A stretch of 54,266 nt of DNA, taken from assembly GCA_022450665.1 (NCBI GenBank), contig JAKUPQ010000007.1, positions 1 to 54,266 on the forward strand, in the 5' to 3' direction. Positions 33,890 through 43,655 of the stretch are shown in pieces. The translations under genes were made by a program, and so were the position numbers. The notes under the pieces are model-generated. The model saw only the letters and a program-made list of their open reading frames with translations, made no database searches and had not been told where the DNA came from. Position 1 is the first letter of the stretch; every line of letters starts with the position of its first letter. The DNA comes from Alphaproteobacteria bacterium. GTDB taxonomy: Bacteria; Pseudomonadota; Alphaproteobacteria; Rickettsiales; VGDC01.

Positions 33890-34054
33890 TCACTTGTTTT
33901 TATGGCTCTGTTGGCCTGCACGTGCATGACCTTCAGAATCTCCATGCCAACCACGGCCTGGTCCACCTTGCGATTTACTGCTGCTGCGCTGGCTTGCGGA
34001 GGCATTGGAATTCTTGCTAGACTGGCGATTTTTAGAACTATTTGTATTAGCCAT
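33890..34054 (-). CDS. Small basic KGG-like protein (54 aa)
   Basis: This 54-aa protein is rich in Ser, Asn, Gln, Lys and Gly, beginning MANTNSSKNRQSS and ending GRGWHGDSEGHARAGQQSH plus a short basic tail. The GWHGDSEGHARAG motif resembles the Gly/His-rich repeat of KGG/stress-induced small proteins; this is recalled, not searched. GGAGAAG lies about 6 bases before the ATG, a good ribosome binding site, and a terminator follows, so it is likely a real gene. It is probably disordered. Its place beside rpoH might hint at stress induction. Function unknown. Confidence 0.65.
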   Translation of the reverse strand: MANTNSSKNRQSSKNSNASASQRSSSKSQGGPGRGWHGDSEGHARAGQQSHKNK

Positions 34055-34220
34055 GATTACTTCTCCATTTCATAGTGTGTAAGTAAGATGCTCATGCGTA
34101 GCGTCATGAACAATACCTACACTAGGCGGATAAGAATAAAATTCCTATTCAAGCATATCAAGACAGCATAAAGAGAGGATAAGATCAATTCGCGCATAAT
34201 TATTGTTACATTACAAAAAC
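34055..34220. other. Spacer upstream of the small KGG-like gene
   Basis: This 166-bp AT-rich stretch lies between the J-domain gene's stop and the small gene's start. It probably holds the small gene's promoter; nothing definite was recognised. Confidence 0.25.
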
Positions 34221-35045
34221 CTAGCAAAAAGCCGCTTTGTATTCTATACGTTTTTTCACCAATATTTGTTGCGCCTGTGCAATTTGCATCTTTACGCGAT
34301 GAATAATAATTTCCACAAAATACTTGTCTTGCTCCATGCGCTGTTTGATACGCCACGCCTCGCTGCACAATAATCGCGCCCTGCGTTCCGTCGCCATTGC
34401 AGTAGATTGTGAAATTTCGTCCAATCGTTCACGCAACCGAGCCAGCTTGCTCTCGGGAGTATCTTTACTCGCCATCGCATGCTCCACCAGACTATGCTCT
34501 ATTTCTCGCATGGCCCAGATGCTGTTTTTTTCGTAAGCCTGATTAATCAGTTGCATCACCTGGGTGCTATAGCGCTCTTGCCTCGTATCGGGATGATACA
34601 ACTTAATTAAACGGTGATAAATTGTTTTCATTTCATCATGCCACGCATTGTGCTGCAAATCTATGGGTAGCGTCGGCAGTTTTTCACGCAGCAAATGTCT
34701 CATTTGCACGTCTTCGCCGCGAATACGTTCTAATCTGCGTTTGCGCTTTGACGTTGCCTGATAAATCTTTTTATCAACATCAGCAATTTCTTGCCTGAGC
34801 TGCTCTAACTGTTCGAAGAAAACACTTACCTGCGACAGGTAGCTTTTTAAAAAAGCCTGCAACTCCGTTTCCACCTGCTGCATTTGCACATATGTACTTT
34901 GCAGATTTTTAAGGCTTTTTTCCACCATCTGCTCCACATGTGCCACCTGAATAGACACATCGGTTCTCAGATTTTTGGGAGTATAAGGCGGGCTGAAATC
35001 ATAGTCATTCCAACCATCGAAATAAGAGGTTGCAGCCTGAGCCAT
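34221..35045 (-). CDS. Coiled-coil J-domain-like protein
   Basis: This 274-aa protein has a J-domain-like helical hairpin in its middle (about residues 136-175): YHRLIKLYHPDT carries the HPD tripeptide (151-153) that triggers DnaK ATPase, with flanking helices of the right size. It is surrounded by long coiled coils (about residues 30-110 and 190-265). It lacks the Gly/Phe and zinc regions of DnaJ, so it would be a class III co-chaperone. The ATG at 35045 has AAAGG 9 bases upstream; the open frame extends to 35363 but that part overlaps comM and looks non-coding. No membrane segment. Role unknown, possibly recruiting DnaK to a structure. Confidence 0.7.
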   Translation of the reverse strand: MAQAATSYFDGWNDYDFSPPYTPKNLRTDVSIQVAHVEQMVEKSLKNLQSTYVQMQQVETELQAFLKSYLSQVSVFFEQLEQLRQEIADVDKKIYQATSKRKRRLERIRGEDVQMRHLLREKLPTLPIDLQHNAWHDEMKTIYHRLIKLYHPDTRQERYSTQVMQLINQAYEKNSIWAMREIEHSLVEHAMASKDTPESKLARLRERLDEISQSTAMATERRARLLCSEAWRIKQRMEQDKYFVEIIIHRVKMQIAQAQQILVKKRIEYKAAFC

Positions 35046-35139
35046 ACATTTTACCTTTCCATTTCCTACTACATGTAGTAGCAGATTATAAATAAAAAGC
35101 AAATATATAGTTATCCACAAGCATGTAATGTGGATTAGC

Positions 35140-36669
35140 TCAGCGTCCGAAACTAAGCTGGCGATAGGTGATTGCTTCTGCAATATGCCCTTTTTGAATA
35201 GTATCATTCGCCGCCATATCTGCAATTGTACGCGCCACACGCAAGACGCGGGTATAACCACGCATAGAAAGCTGCATTTGGCGCGTTGCCTCCTCCAACA
35301 TTGTTTTGGCGTCCGGCTCCAATGGCGCGATTTCTGCCAGCACTTCACCGCGCACCGAGGCATTTAAGCGATTCTCTAACCCCAACTTAACATATCGCTC
35401 TGCCTGACGTTCCTGTGCGCGCTGCACACGCGGTGCCACTTCTGCACTCGATTCGCCACCGCCATCGGCAAGCATACTCAATGTATCCACCGCCGGCACT
35501 TCAATATGAATATCAATGCGGTCCAGCAATGGTCCTGATATTTTTGAATGATAATAAACCGCACAGCGCGGAGCTTTGTTGCAGGCACGTCCTGCATCGT
35601 CCCAATAACCAGACCGTACGGGTTTCATTGCGGCTATCAGCTGAAAATCTGCTGGGTAAGTCACATGCGCCTGAGCGCGGGCAATCGTAACCTTGCCAGT
35701 TTCCAGCGGTTGGCGAAGCGACTCCAGCACGCCACGCGGAAATTCAGGGAATTCATCCATGAATAGCACACCACAATGCGCTAGCGAAATTTCTCCGGGC
35801 AATGCTTTACGTCCACCGCCTACAATCGCCGCCATGGATGAGGAATGATGCGGGTCACGATAGGGGCGGGTAGTTGTCAATCGCCCTTCTTGCAACATAC
35901 CAGACACGCTGGCGATGATGCTGGATTCCAGCATTTCCTTTGCCTGCATGGCGGGCAGTATACTTGGCAAACACGAAGCCAGCAGCGACTTTCCCGAACC
36001 TGGAGGGCCAATCATTAGCAAATTATGTCCTCCGGCTGCGGCTACTTCCAAAGCGCGTCGAGCAGTGGCTTGCCCTTTCACCTCGCGCAAATCCGGCATA
36101 TAATTTTGGCTTTTCGGCACCTGTTGAGGATTCGGCATTGCAGGTGGGTTGAGAATTTGCCGCCCTTTTACATGATTGATATAGGCTAGCAAAGATGAAG
36201 CGGCCAACACTTCAAGAGTTTCTCCTGCCCATACTGCTTCTGCCCCCGAAGCTTCAGGACAAATGATACCGGCATTCGCAGATACAGCCATAAGCGCTGC
36301 GGGCAACACACCTGCCACCGGCAATAAACTGCCATCAAGCGAGAGTTCGCCTAATGCCACATAGTTCTGCACCGCATCCGATGGCACAACCCCCATTGCC
36401 ACCAAAACTCCCAACGCAATAGGAAGATCAAAGTGGCTGCCTTCTTTGGCCAGATCTGCTGGCGCAAGATTAACAATAATCTTCTTTGCAGGCAAAGCTA
36501 ACCCTATGGAATTTAGGGCTGCACGCACGCGCTCCCGCGATTCTGCCACCGCCTTATCCGGCAGCCCAACCACAGTAAAAGCAGGCAGTCCGGGGCCTAT
36601 TTGCACCTGTACATCCACCGGTGTTACATCTATTCCTTCAAAGGCCACCGTTTTTATATGCGCAACCAC
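35140..36669 (-). CDS. comM: ComM/YifB Mg-chelatase-like AAA ATPase
   Basis: This 509-aa protein has an N-terminal Lon-protease-like fold without protease activity (about residues 20-170, GLPAFTVVGLPDKAVAESRE), then an AAA core with Walker A GPPGSGKSLLA (about residues 217-227), Walker B VLFMDEFPEF, and a C-terminal Mg-chelatase domain (GYTRVLRVARTIADM). ComM helicases drive branch migration during natural transformation. GTG start with AGGA 7 bases upstream. The coiled-coil J-domain gene follows after 94 bp. Competence itself is not shown by the window. Confidence 0.93.
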   Translation of the reverse strand: MVAHIKTVAFEGIDVTPVDVQVQIGPGLPAFTVVGLPDKAVAESRERVRAALNSIGLALPAKKIIVNLAPADLAKEGSHFDLPIALGVLVAMGVVPSDAVQNYVALGELSLDGSLLPVAGVLPAALMAVSANAGIICPEASGAEAVWAGETLEVLAASSLLAYINHVKGRQILNPPAMPNPQQVPKSQNYMPDLREVKGQATARRALEVAAAGGHNLLMIGPPGSGKSLLASCLPSILPAMQAKEMLESSIIASVSGMLQEGRLTTTRPYRDPHHSSSMAAIVGGGRKALPGEISLAHCGVLFMDEFPEFPRGVLESLRQPLETGKVTIARAQAHVTYPADFQLIAAMKPVRSGYWDDAGRACNKAPRCAVYYHSKISGPLLDRIDIHIEVPAVDTLSMLADGGGESSAEVAPRVQRAQERQAERYVKLGLENRLNASVRGEVLAEIAPLEPDAKTMLEEATRQMQLSMRGYTRVLRVARTIADMAANDTIQKGHIAEAITYRQLSFGR

Positions 36670-36808
36670 TACATCCTCGCTTGTAAAATCTTGAAAATTT
36701 GGTAAAAACCCGTAGGATTGTTAAGAGTTCTTTAACACTTCTGAACTACAACCATAGGCACTGTGCCTTAGTACTTATAAACCCTTAACCGTTGGTTGCA
36801 ATATCCTC

Positions 36809-38629
36809 GTGGAATTGAGAGCGTTACGCCCTGAAACACCCCGCGTCAGAAAGCTGATGTTATTCAGCTTAATTGTGATGCTGTGCTTTTGCGTCATTGT
36901 GGGATTACAGGCGCTTAACTCTTATCGTACCGCAGTTAACGATGCTAAGCAAGATGCTGCGCGCCTCACCCGCGTGTTATCCGACCATGTGGAACTTACG
37001 GTCTTATCCGTAGATTTATCGCTGCGTCGTGCGGTAGAGCGCCAATATTTCAATTCGTTATTTGGTGGAAACCTGCCCGAATATATGGAACATAATTTTT
37101 CCATGTGGGTGCGCGAACTCCCACAAATTTCGGCCATGATGCTGATTAACGAAGAAGGCTATGTGGAAGCCGCAGCCTATGAAAAAGGTTTTGAAAACTT
37201 TGTCGTGTCTTCAAAATCCGTTGAAGGCAACAATATGATCTCCGAGGGGCGCAACCAATCTGCGCAAGATAGCTATTTTTACTTCACCCCAGGATTTAAA
37301 AAAGACGACCCCGACAGCGAAGTAATCATTATGAGCCGCAAGCTGAATAAGCTCGATGGCAGCTATGGCGGAGTGGTTCTGGCGGCAATTAACCCGCAAT
37401 ATTTTATAGATTTCTTCGATTCTGTGGCCAATGGCAGCCATCATTACATGGATATCACCTTGTCTGACAGCAGCATTTTGGTTTCCGGCCCACAAAGCGG
37501 AGATCACTATGCCAAACTGTCTAACCACCTACGCAGTTCTGTAAGCAACTATCCTGAGTCTGATCTTATCCGCACCACCAACGAAAATTTTGACGGACGT
37601 AGTAAAATATTTTCTATCAACCGCTTAGGCAGCTTTCCCGTCAGCATTGCCATTGCCCTTGATAGCGCCGACTATCTAAGCCTATGGAAGTCAAACCAGT
37701 TTAAAGATGTACTGTTTCTTACCATTTTCTTGCTTTTTGGCACGGCATTATCGCTATTCGCTGTCACTATGGAGAAGCAAATCAAACGGGTGCAGGATTC
37801 CGAGGCATCGGCCGTACTCGCCAGCCAAACAAAATCAGAATTTTTGGCAAATATGAGTCATGAGTTCCGCACACCACTGAACGCCATTATCGGTTTTTCC
37901 GAAATGCTTCTTTCAGGCTATTTTGGTGATGTTACATCAAAACAAAAAGAGCGCATTACCGATATTAATTTATGCGGCAATCACCTGCTACAGCTCATTA
38001 GCGATATTCTGGAGTTCTCGAAAGGGGAAGCCGGAAAACTGGAACTTAAAGAAGAAGTAGTAGATATCCGTCAAACGGTAGAAGAATGTAAGCGCATGAT
38101 GCGCGAGAAAATGAATTTGAAAAACGTAGCATTAGAGCTGGCTATGGATGAACAGCATCCTTGGGTACTGGGCGACAAGCGCAAACTACGGCAGATCCTG
38201 CTTAATCTGATGTCGAATGCCATCAAATTCACCCCTCAGGATGGTACAGTTACTGTATCATCGCATGTAGCTGGCGATAAGCGATTGCATTTAACCGTGC
38301 AGGATACCGGTATTGGCATTTCCGAATCCGACATCCCCAAAGCACTTTCGGTATTTGGTCAGGTGCATCGCAGCCAAAGCCTTGAAGGTACAGGTTTGGG
38401 GCTTCCTCTATGCAAGATTTTTGCAGAACTGCATGGGGGTGAGTTAACACTTGAGAGCACCTTAGGCAAAGGCACACGCGTTTCGATAATATTTCCGCCA
38501 TCACGGGCTCTATCAGATAGCAAAGCTAAAGATATGCTGGAAAAAGCGGCGAAGAAGCAATCCAGCAACTTGCGTCCACGCACCGGAGAAGATTTATTTA
38601 CTTCCGATAGCGCTAGCCCTAAAAAGTAA
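36809..38629 (+). CDS. Membrane sensor histidine kinase
   Basis: This 606-aa kinase has a first membrane helix at about residues 17-38, an extracytoplasmic sensor (about 40-300) with the look of a Cache/PAS-like domain, and a second helix at about residues 307-326. The HisKA domain carries H351 in NMSHEFRTPLNAIIGF; the HATPase domain has N-box LMSNAIKF, G1 QDTGIGIS and G2 GTGLGLPLCK. All kinase boxes are intact. No receiver is fused and no response regulator is adjacent; the CheY-like protein at 30558 is a possible partner. GTG start with no clear ribosome binding site. Confidence 0.92.
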   Translation: MELRALRPETPRVRKLMLFSLIVMLCFCVIVGLQALNSYRTAVNDAKQDAARLTRVLSDHVELTVLSVDLSLRRAVERQYFNSLFGGNLPEYMEHNFSMWVRELPQISAMMLINEEGYVEAAAYEKGFENFVVSSKSVEGNNMISEGRNQSAQDSYFYFTPGFKKDDPDSEVIIMSRKLNKLDGSYGGVVLAAINPQYFIDFFDSVANGSHHYMDITLSDSSILVSGPQSGDHYAKLSNHLRSSVSNYPESDLIRTTNENFDGRSKIFSINRLGSFPVSIAIALDSADYLSLWKSNQFKDVLFLTIFLLFGTALSLFAVTMEKQIKRVQDSEASAVLASQTKSEFLANMSHEFRTPLNAIIGFSEMLLSGYFGDVTSKQKERITDINLCGNHLLQLISDILEFSKGEAGKLELKEEVVDIRQTVEECKRMMREKMNLKNVALELAMDEQHPWVLGDKRKLRQILLNLMSNAIKFTPQDGTVTVSSHVAGDKRLHLTVQDTGIGISESDIPKALSVFGQVHRSQSLEGTGLGLPLCKIFAELHGGELTLESTLGKGTRVSIIFPPSRALSDSKAKDMLEKAAKKQSSNLRPRTGEDLFTSDSASPKK

Positions 38630-38641
38630 GCATTATTTGCT

Positions 38642-39439
38642 TTAAGCGTTTAATACATCATGCATGGTATACAATCCTGCGGGCTTACCCTTTAGCCAGC
38701 GTACCGCACGCAATGCGCCATAGGCATAAATACTCCGGCTCGAAGATTTATGCGTAAGCTCGATACGTTCGCCCGGCCCTGCAAAAATCACCGTGTGATC
38801 ACCAATCACGTCACCACCGCGCAAGGTGGCAAATCCAATCTCACCTATAGGACGCGCACCTGTATGGCCTTCACGCGATAGGTTTGCCATCGCATCAAAA
38901 TCTATCTGCCGTCCTTCGGCGGCAGCACGCCCTAAGCTCAGCGCCGTTCCCGATGGTGCATCCACCTTGTGGCGATGATGCATCTCTACCACTTCAATAT
39001 CAAAATCGGGGTCAAGTTTTTTTGCCACTTCGCGCACTAGTTCATTAAGCAACGTCACACCCACACTCATGTTAGATGCCCAAAGCAATGGCGCGCTATT
39101 TGCAAAATGCTCCAGCACTTCAAATTGTGCATTTGCAAGGCCGGTAGTGCCTATTATCAATGGCGTGCCCGTGGCCGCTGCTTGCTCTGCCAACGCAAGT
39201 GTGGAGGCAGGCGAGGTAAAGTCTATTACCATATCCGATTGAGCAACTAAAGCCTGTGCGTTCGTTACAACCGGCACTTCACCACTTGCAACACCACATC
39301 CCAGCCAATAATCCCGATCTGGCACGGCTTGGTCAGGGCGAATACTTCCAGCGGATAATGTCATATCTTCCGTTTCGGATACCGCTTTAATCAGCGCCAA
39401 CCCCATACGTCCGGTACAACCGGCAATTCCAATTTTCAT
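38642..39439 (-). CDS. dapB: 4-hydroxy-tetrahydrodipicolinate reductase
   Basis: This 265-aa DapB reduces hydroxy-tetrahydrodipicolinate with NAD(P)H in lysine and meso-diaminopimelate synthesis. N-terminal Rossmann site IGIAGCTGRMG (about residues 3-13); DFTSPAST; GTTGL; the catalytic EMHHRHKVDAPSGTA stretch (about residues 152-166) with the DapB His/Lys pair; and C-terminal RAVRWLKGKPAGLYTM. Full length. AAGGA lies 8 bases before the ATG. It implies peptidoglycan precursor synthesis. It ends 12 bp from the convergent sensor kinase. Confidence 0.95.
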   Translation of the reverse strand: MKIGIAGCTGRMGLALIKAVSETEDMTLSAGSIRPDQAVPDRDYWLGCGVASGEVPVVTNAQALVAQSDMVIDFTSPASTLALAEQAAATGTPLIIGTTGLANAQFEVLEHFANSAPLLWASNMSVGVTLLNELVREVAKKLDPDFDIEVVEMHHRHKVDAPSGTALSLGRAAAEGRQIDFDAMANLSREGHTGARPIGEIGFATLRGGDVIGDHTVIFAGPGERIELTHKSSSRSIYAYGALRAVRWLKGKPAGLYTMHDVLNA

Positions 39440-39515
39440 AACATGTGTCCTTCCAGTGCTACTGCATTACAGCTAACACGGGTAATGGTAAAAAACAAAA
39501 AAAATGTCGGAGTTT

Positions 39516-40211
39516 TTAGTTGCGTTGCGTAGCAGGTGTGTGCGCCAAATCTTCGCGCTCGTTTTCAATACGCTCTACATAGCCCGAAAGCTGCTCTTGC
39601 GCACGGCCCATAGTTTGCGCTTTTTGCGCCTCTAGATTTTCCTGTGCTGCTTTGGCGGCTTCCAGTTTCGATTTACCCATTACCGCCGCCGCGCCCATTG
39701 CGCCAAGAGCACCTACCACACGGGTAGTTTTCTCGTCTGCGTTCAAAGATGGAGTTGCAAGACTACGGGCGGCAAATACGCCAGTAGCTACGGCAGTCGC
39801 TCCGCTAATCCCTGCATTAACACGGGTCATGGCCACATCGAATTCTTTGCTGTTCAAATGTGCTTCCGAAGGTTCAATTTCTCCAGCGGCAATCTGCTCT
39901 TGAATCGCTGCATCTTTTGCTGTGCGTATTCGCGAAATTGCATTGATGCCGCTATAGGCCGCAGTCACCACGCCAATAGCACCAGCTGCGACTTTCTTCT
40001 CTGTAGTATCCAGCGCTATATCTTTTTTGCCGTATGGCAATGGAATAGAAATGTTACCTTTTTTAATACCCATTGCGGTAATTACGGGCATTACCATGGC
40101 GGTTGCCAAATTTACCACTGCCTGCGCACGAATAGCAAAGCGCATCACCGCCCCAGGAGGTTTTTGCTGCTTTGCCGATGGATCGCTTTTTTCAGGGGAT
40201 GGCTTATCCAA
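39516..40211 (-). CDS. Unknown Ala/Gly-rich protein with hydrophobic segments
   Basis: This 231-aa protein is not recognised. It starts with a charged, proline-rich segment (about residues 1-20), then contains several Ala/Gly/Val-rich, weakly hydrophobic helices (about residues 24-48, 75-95, 130-150 and 165-180) separated by charged stretches, and ends in a coiled-coil-like Gln/Glu/Ala tail (about residues 180-231). It may associate with membranes through amphipathic helices. TTG start with AGGA 8 bases upstream. It stands alone between dapB and dnaJ. Low-complexity composition would make homology searches weak. Confidence 0.6.
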   Translation of the reverse strand: MDKPSPEKSDPSAKQQKPPGAVMRFAIRAQAVVNLATAMVMPVITAMGIKKGNISIPLPYGKKDIALDTTEKKVAAGAIGVVTAAYSGINAISRIRTAKDAAIQEQIAAGEIEPSEAHLNSKEFDVAMTRVNAGISGATAVATGVFAARSLATPSLNADEKTTRVVGALGAMGAAAVMGKSKLEAAKAAQENLEAQKAQTMGRAQEQLSGYVERIENEREDLAHTPATQRN

Positions 40212-40283
40212 ATCCGTATCCTATATAAATATTTCAGGACTTCAGACTAGCACAGTTCTGTTACAATAGAGTGACGGTTTATG

Positions 40284-41441
40284 TTATTCTTTCAAATCTT
40301 CCCAAAAGTCTTTTACCTTAGAAAAGAAGCCTTCACTTTCGGGGCTATTGCTTTTGCCTTCAGAACTTTTTTCAAAGTCACGCAAAATTTCTTTTTGGCG
40401 CTTCGAAAGATTCACCGGCGTTTCAACATTTGCATGAATATACATATCACCCCGTGACTGGCTACGCATAATGCTCATACCACGGCCTTTAAGGCGAAAT
40501 TGGCGGCCATTTTGTGTGCCAGAAGGGATATTTACTTTTACACGGCTACCATCGATGGTAGGCACCTCCACCGTACCGCCCAAGGCAGCAGAGGTGAACG
40601 AAAGCGGCACTTTGCAATGAATATTTGCACCATCGCGCTTAAATAATTCATGGGGCTTTATAGATAAGAATATATATAAGTCGCCTTCAGGGCCTCCACG
40701 AAAACCGGCCTCCCCCTCGCCTGCTAAACGAATACGGGTACCCTCTTCCACGCCTGCGGGGATATTAACTACCAAGGATTTATCTTTGCGCATCCGTCCG
40801 GAACCGGCGCATTTCTTGCACGGGTCTTTAATCACTTTTCCCATGCCATGGCATGTTTGACACGTACGTTCGACGGTAAAGAATCCTTGCTGCGCACGAA
40901 TTTTACCTGCACCGCTACATGTAGGGCAGGTAGTTGGCTTACTACCACTTTCGCCGCCTGATCCTTCACAAGAACTACATGCTACTGAGGTGGTAATGGT
41001 GATCGTTTTTTGTGCGCCTTTAAAGGCATCTTCCAAATCTATGCCTAAGTTATAGCGCAAATCTGCACCACGTGTATTGGCATTAGCACGTCGGCCACCG
41101 CCCATTCCACCGCCTGCGCCACCAAACAAGTCTTCAAAGATATCCGAAAAACTGCTGCCACCAAAGTCGAAACCGCCTGCGCCCATACCAGCACCGCCGC
41201 CACCGCCCATGCCACCTTCAAATGCGCTATGGCCAAAGCGATCATAAGCGGCGCGCTTCTGCTCATCTTTCAGCACGTCATACGCTTCGTTCACTTCTTT
41301 GAATTTGCGTTCGGCATCGGCATTATCGGCATTACGATCCGGATGGAACTTCATTGCCTGTTTACGATAGGCTTTTTTCAACTCATCTGGCGATGCGTCT
41401 TTATTTACACCTAGCGTTTCATAAAAATCGGACTTGGCCAT
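40284..41441 (-). CDS. dnaJ: Chaperone DnaJ
   Basis: This 385-aa class I J-protein has a J domain (residues 1-70, HPD in FHPDRNAD), a Gly/Phe-rich linker (about residues 75-130), four CxxCxGxG zinc repeats ([32 protein letters not shown]) and two C-terminal substrate-binding domains. It stimulates DnaK ATPase and delivers unfolded clients. It lies 70 bp downstream of dnaK in the same direction, with a GC-rich hairpin in the gap that may lower its expression relative to dnaK. Confidence 0.97.
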   Translation of the reverse strand: MAKSDFYETLGVNKDASPDELKKAYRKQAMKFHPDRNADNADAERKFKEVNEAYDVLKDEQKRAAYDRFGHSAFEGGMGGGGGAGMGAGGFDFGGSSFSDIFEDLFGGAGGGMGGGRRANANTRGADLRYNLGIDLEDAFKGAQKTITITTSVACSSCEGSGGESGSKPTTCPTCSGAGKIRAQQGFFTVERTCQTCHGMGKVIKDPCKKCAGSGRMRKDKSLVVNIPAGVEEGTRIRLAGEGEAGFRGGPEGDLYIFLSIKPHELFKRDGANIHCKVPLSFTSAALGGTVEVPTIDGSRVKVNIPSGTQNGRQFRLKGRGMSIMRSQSRGDMYIHANVETPVNLSKRQKEILRDFEKSSEGKSNSPESEGFFSKVKDFWEDLKE

Positions 41442-41471
41442 AATTCACTACTTAACAATTTGCAAAGCAAG

Positions 41472-41498
41472 GCCACCCTGCCAAAACAGCAGGGTGGC
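41472..41498 (-). terminator. Intercistronic hairpin between dnaK and dnaJ
   Basis: A perfect 10-bp stem (GCCACCCTGC/GCAGGGTGGC) with a 7-nt loop lies between the dnaK stop and the dnaJ start. On the minus strand it lacks a clean T-run, so it probably acts as a partial terminator or an mRNA-stabilising hairpin rather than a full stop. Confidence 0.6.
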
Positions 41499-41511
41499 GC
41501 ATAGCTTGCTA

Positions 41512-43458
41512 TTACTTTTTCTTCTTTTTGGTTTTGGAATCGCTGTCATTCACTTCTTCAAAATCAGCGTCCACAACTTCGGCGTCCATCACTTCGGCTT
41601 CGCCGCTGTCATCACCGTCCGAGTCAGAAGAAGCAGCTGAGGCATCCTGCTCTTGCTGCGCTTTATAGATCGCTTCGCCAAGCTTCATGGATGATTGCGA
41701 CAATGCCTGAGTTTTTTCCTCGATGGCATCTTTGTCTTCGCCTTCAAGGGCTTTTTTCAAGCCTTCGATATCATCTTCAATCGCTTTGCGCTCGTCGCCA
41801 CTGACAGCACTGCCATGCTCTTCAAGATTCTTTTCGCTGGCATGAAGCAGACTTTCTGCCTGATTCTTCGTTTCTACCAATTCACGACGGTTTTTATCGG
41901 CTTCGGCATTCGATTCCGCATCGCGCACCATTTTTTCAATGTCATCATCGCTGAGTCCACCGGAAGCCTGAATACGGATTTGCTGCTCTTTGCTTGTAGC
42001 CTTATCCTTAGCCGACACATTCACAATACCGTTGGCATCAATGTCAAAAGTTACTTCTACTTGCGGCATACCCCGTGGCGCCGGAGGAATTCCCACCAGA
42101 TCAAACTGGCCTAGCAATTTATTGTCGGCGGCCATTTCGCGCTCACCTTGGAACACACGAATTGTCACTGCGGTTTGATTATCATCTGCCGTACTGAACA
42201 CCTGTGATTTTTTGGTCGGAATCGTGGTGTTGCGCTCAATCAATCGGGTGAACACACCGCCAAGAGTTTCGATACCCAGACTTAGTGGGGTAACATCCAG
42301 CAGCAATACGTCTTTTACTTCGCCTTTCAGTACGCCACCCTGAATTGCAGCGCCCATGGCCACTACTTCATCGGGGTTTACACCTTTATGTGGCTCGCGC
42401 CCAAAGAAATTTTTCACGGTTTCGATGATTTTTGGCATACGGGTCATACCACCTACCAAAATCACTTCATCAATATCGCTTGCGCTCAGGCCAGCATCTT
42501 TCAAGGCTGCCTTACAAGGCTTGATAGTACGCTGAACAAAATCATCCACAAGACTTTCCAGCTTGGCACGGGTGAGCTTCATGTTCAGGTGCTTTGGCCC
42601 CGAAGCATCGGCAGTGATAAACGGCAAATTAATTTCGGTTTGCTGGGTACTAGAAAGCTCGATTTTTGCTTTTTCCGCGCCTTCTTTCAAACGCTGCAAC
42701 GCCAGTTTATCGCTACGTAAATCAATGCCCTGATCTTTTTTGAACTCATCCGCCAGATAATCCAGCAAACGCATATCAAAATCTTCACCACCAAGGAAAG
42801 TATCGCCATTGGTTGCTTTTACTTCAAATACGCCATCACCAATTTCGAGGATGGATACGTCAAATGTACCCCCACCCAAATCGTACACAGCGATAGTTTT
42901 ACCTTCGTTTTTATCGAGGCCATAGGCTAATGCGGCGGCAGTTGGCTCGTTGATAATACGCAGCACTTCCAAACCGGCAATTTTTCCTGCATCTTTAGTG
43001 GCTTGGCGCTGGGCATCATTAAAATATGCCGGAACGGTAATCACCGCCTGATTCACATCTTCACCCAAATAGCGTTCTGCAGTTTCTTTCATTTTTTGCA
43101 AAATAAATGCCGAAATCTGGCTTGGGCTATAGTTCTCACCGCGTGCTTCCACCCATGCATCGCCACCTTCAGATTTTACGATGCTGTAAGGAACCAGATC
43201 TTTATCTTTTTTAGTGGTTGGGTCATTATAAGTACGGCCAATTAAGCGCTTAACCGCAAAAATAGTGTTTTCTGGGTTGGTTACTGCCTGACGCTTAGCG
43301 GGATGCCCTACCAAACGCTCACCATCTTCGGAAAAAGCAACCATAGAAGGGGTAGTACGCGCACCTTCTGCGTTCTCGATCACGCGGGCAGTTTTGCCCT
43401 CCATCACGGCTACGCAGGAATTGGTGGTACCCAAATCAATACCAATAACTTTACTCAT
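41512..43458 (-). CDS. dnaK: Chaperone DnaK (Hsp70)
   Basis: This 648-aa Hsp70 has the N-terminal ATPase [14 protein letters not shown], the [17 protein letters not shown] and [16 protein letters not shown] boxes, and the [12 protein letters not shown] motif. A substrate-binding beta domain and a helical lid follow, with an Asp/Glu-rich tail ending in a lysine run instead of the usual EVKD-type end, although [12 protein letters not shown] precedes it. AGAGGAAG lies before the ATG. It is the first gene of a dnaK-dnaJ operon; grpE is not in the window. RpoH control is expected. Confidence 0.98.
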   Translation of the reverse strand: MSKVIGIDLGTTNSCVAVMEGKTARVIENAEGARTTPSMVAFSEDGERLVGHPAKRQAVTNPENTIFAVKRLIGRTYNDPTTKKDKDLVPYSIVKSEGGDAWVEARGENYSPSQISAFILQKMKETAERYLGEDVNQAVITVPAYFNDAQRQATKDAGKIAGLEVLRIINEPTAAALAYGLDKNEGKTIAVYDLGGGTFDVSILEIGDGVFEVKATNGDTFLGGEDFDMRLLDYLADEFKKDQGIDLRSDKLALQRLKEGAEKAKIELSSTQQTEINLPFITADASGPKHLNMKLTRAKLESLVDDFVQRTIKPCKAALKDAGLSASDIDEVILVGGMTRMPKIIETVKNFFGREPHKGVNPDEVVAMGAAIQGGVLKGEVKDVLLLDVTPLSLGIETLGGVFTRLIERNTTIPTKKSQVFSTADDNQTAVTIRVFQGEREMAADNKLLGQFDLVGIPPAPRGMPQVEVTFDIDANGIVNVSAKDKATSKEQQIRIQASGGLSDDDIEKMVRDAESNAEADKNRRELVETKNQAESLLHASEKNLEEHGSAVSGDERKAIEDDIEGLKKALEGEDKDAIEEKTQALSQSSMKLGEAIYKAQQEQDASAASSDSDGDDSGEAEVMDAEVVDADFEEVNDSDSKTKKKKK

Positions 43459-43655
43459 ATCTTCCTCTTTATTTTCACGTTAAATTACGCATGCGGCACA
43501 TGCCGAAACTTTTAAAGTCAGGGTATATATAGATCGAATATCGGGCTTTACAATACCTATAAGGCAAAAAAAACACTTCCAGCGCAATTTAATTACTTTT
43601 CCTAGTTTGCATGCTGCACCTATAAATGCGTATGGTTTGTATGCGAACAATTGCG
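43459..43655 (-). promoter_or_regulatory. dnaK upstream region, possible RpoH promoter
   Basis: On the minus strand CTGGAAG is followed 12 bases later by CTTATAGG (about 43555-43582), loosely like a sigma-32 promoter (CTTGAAA then CCCCAT-like). The match is imperfect. The region also faces the MFS gene's start side only by position and holds no gene. Confidence 0.3.

Noticed and set aside
34221-35363. Full 380-aa frame for the J-domain gene
   Set aside because: The first 106 codons overlap comM and have Cys/Trp/Arg-rich non-coding composition; the ATG at 35045 has a ribosome binding site.
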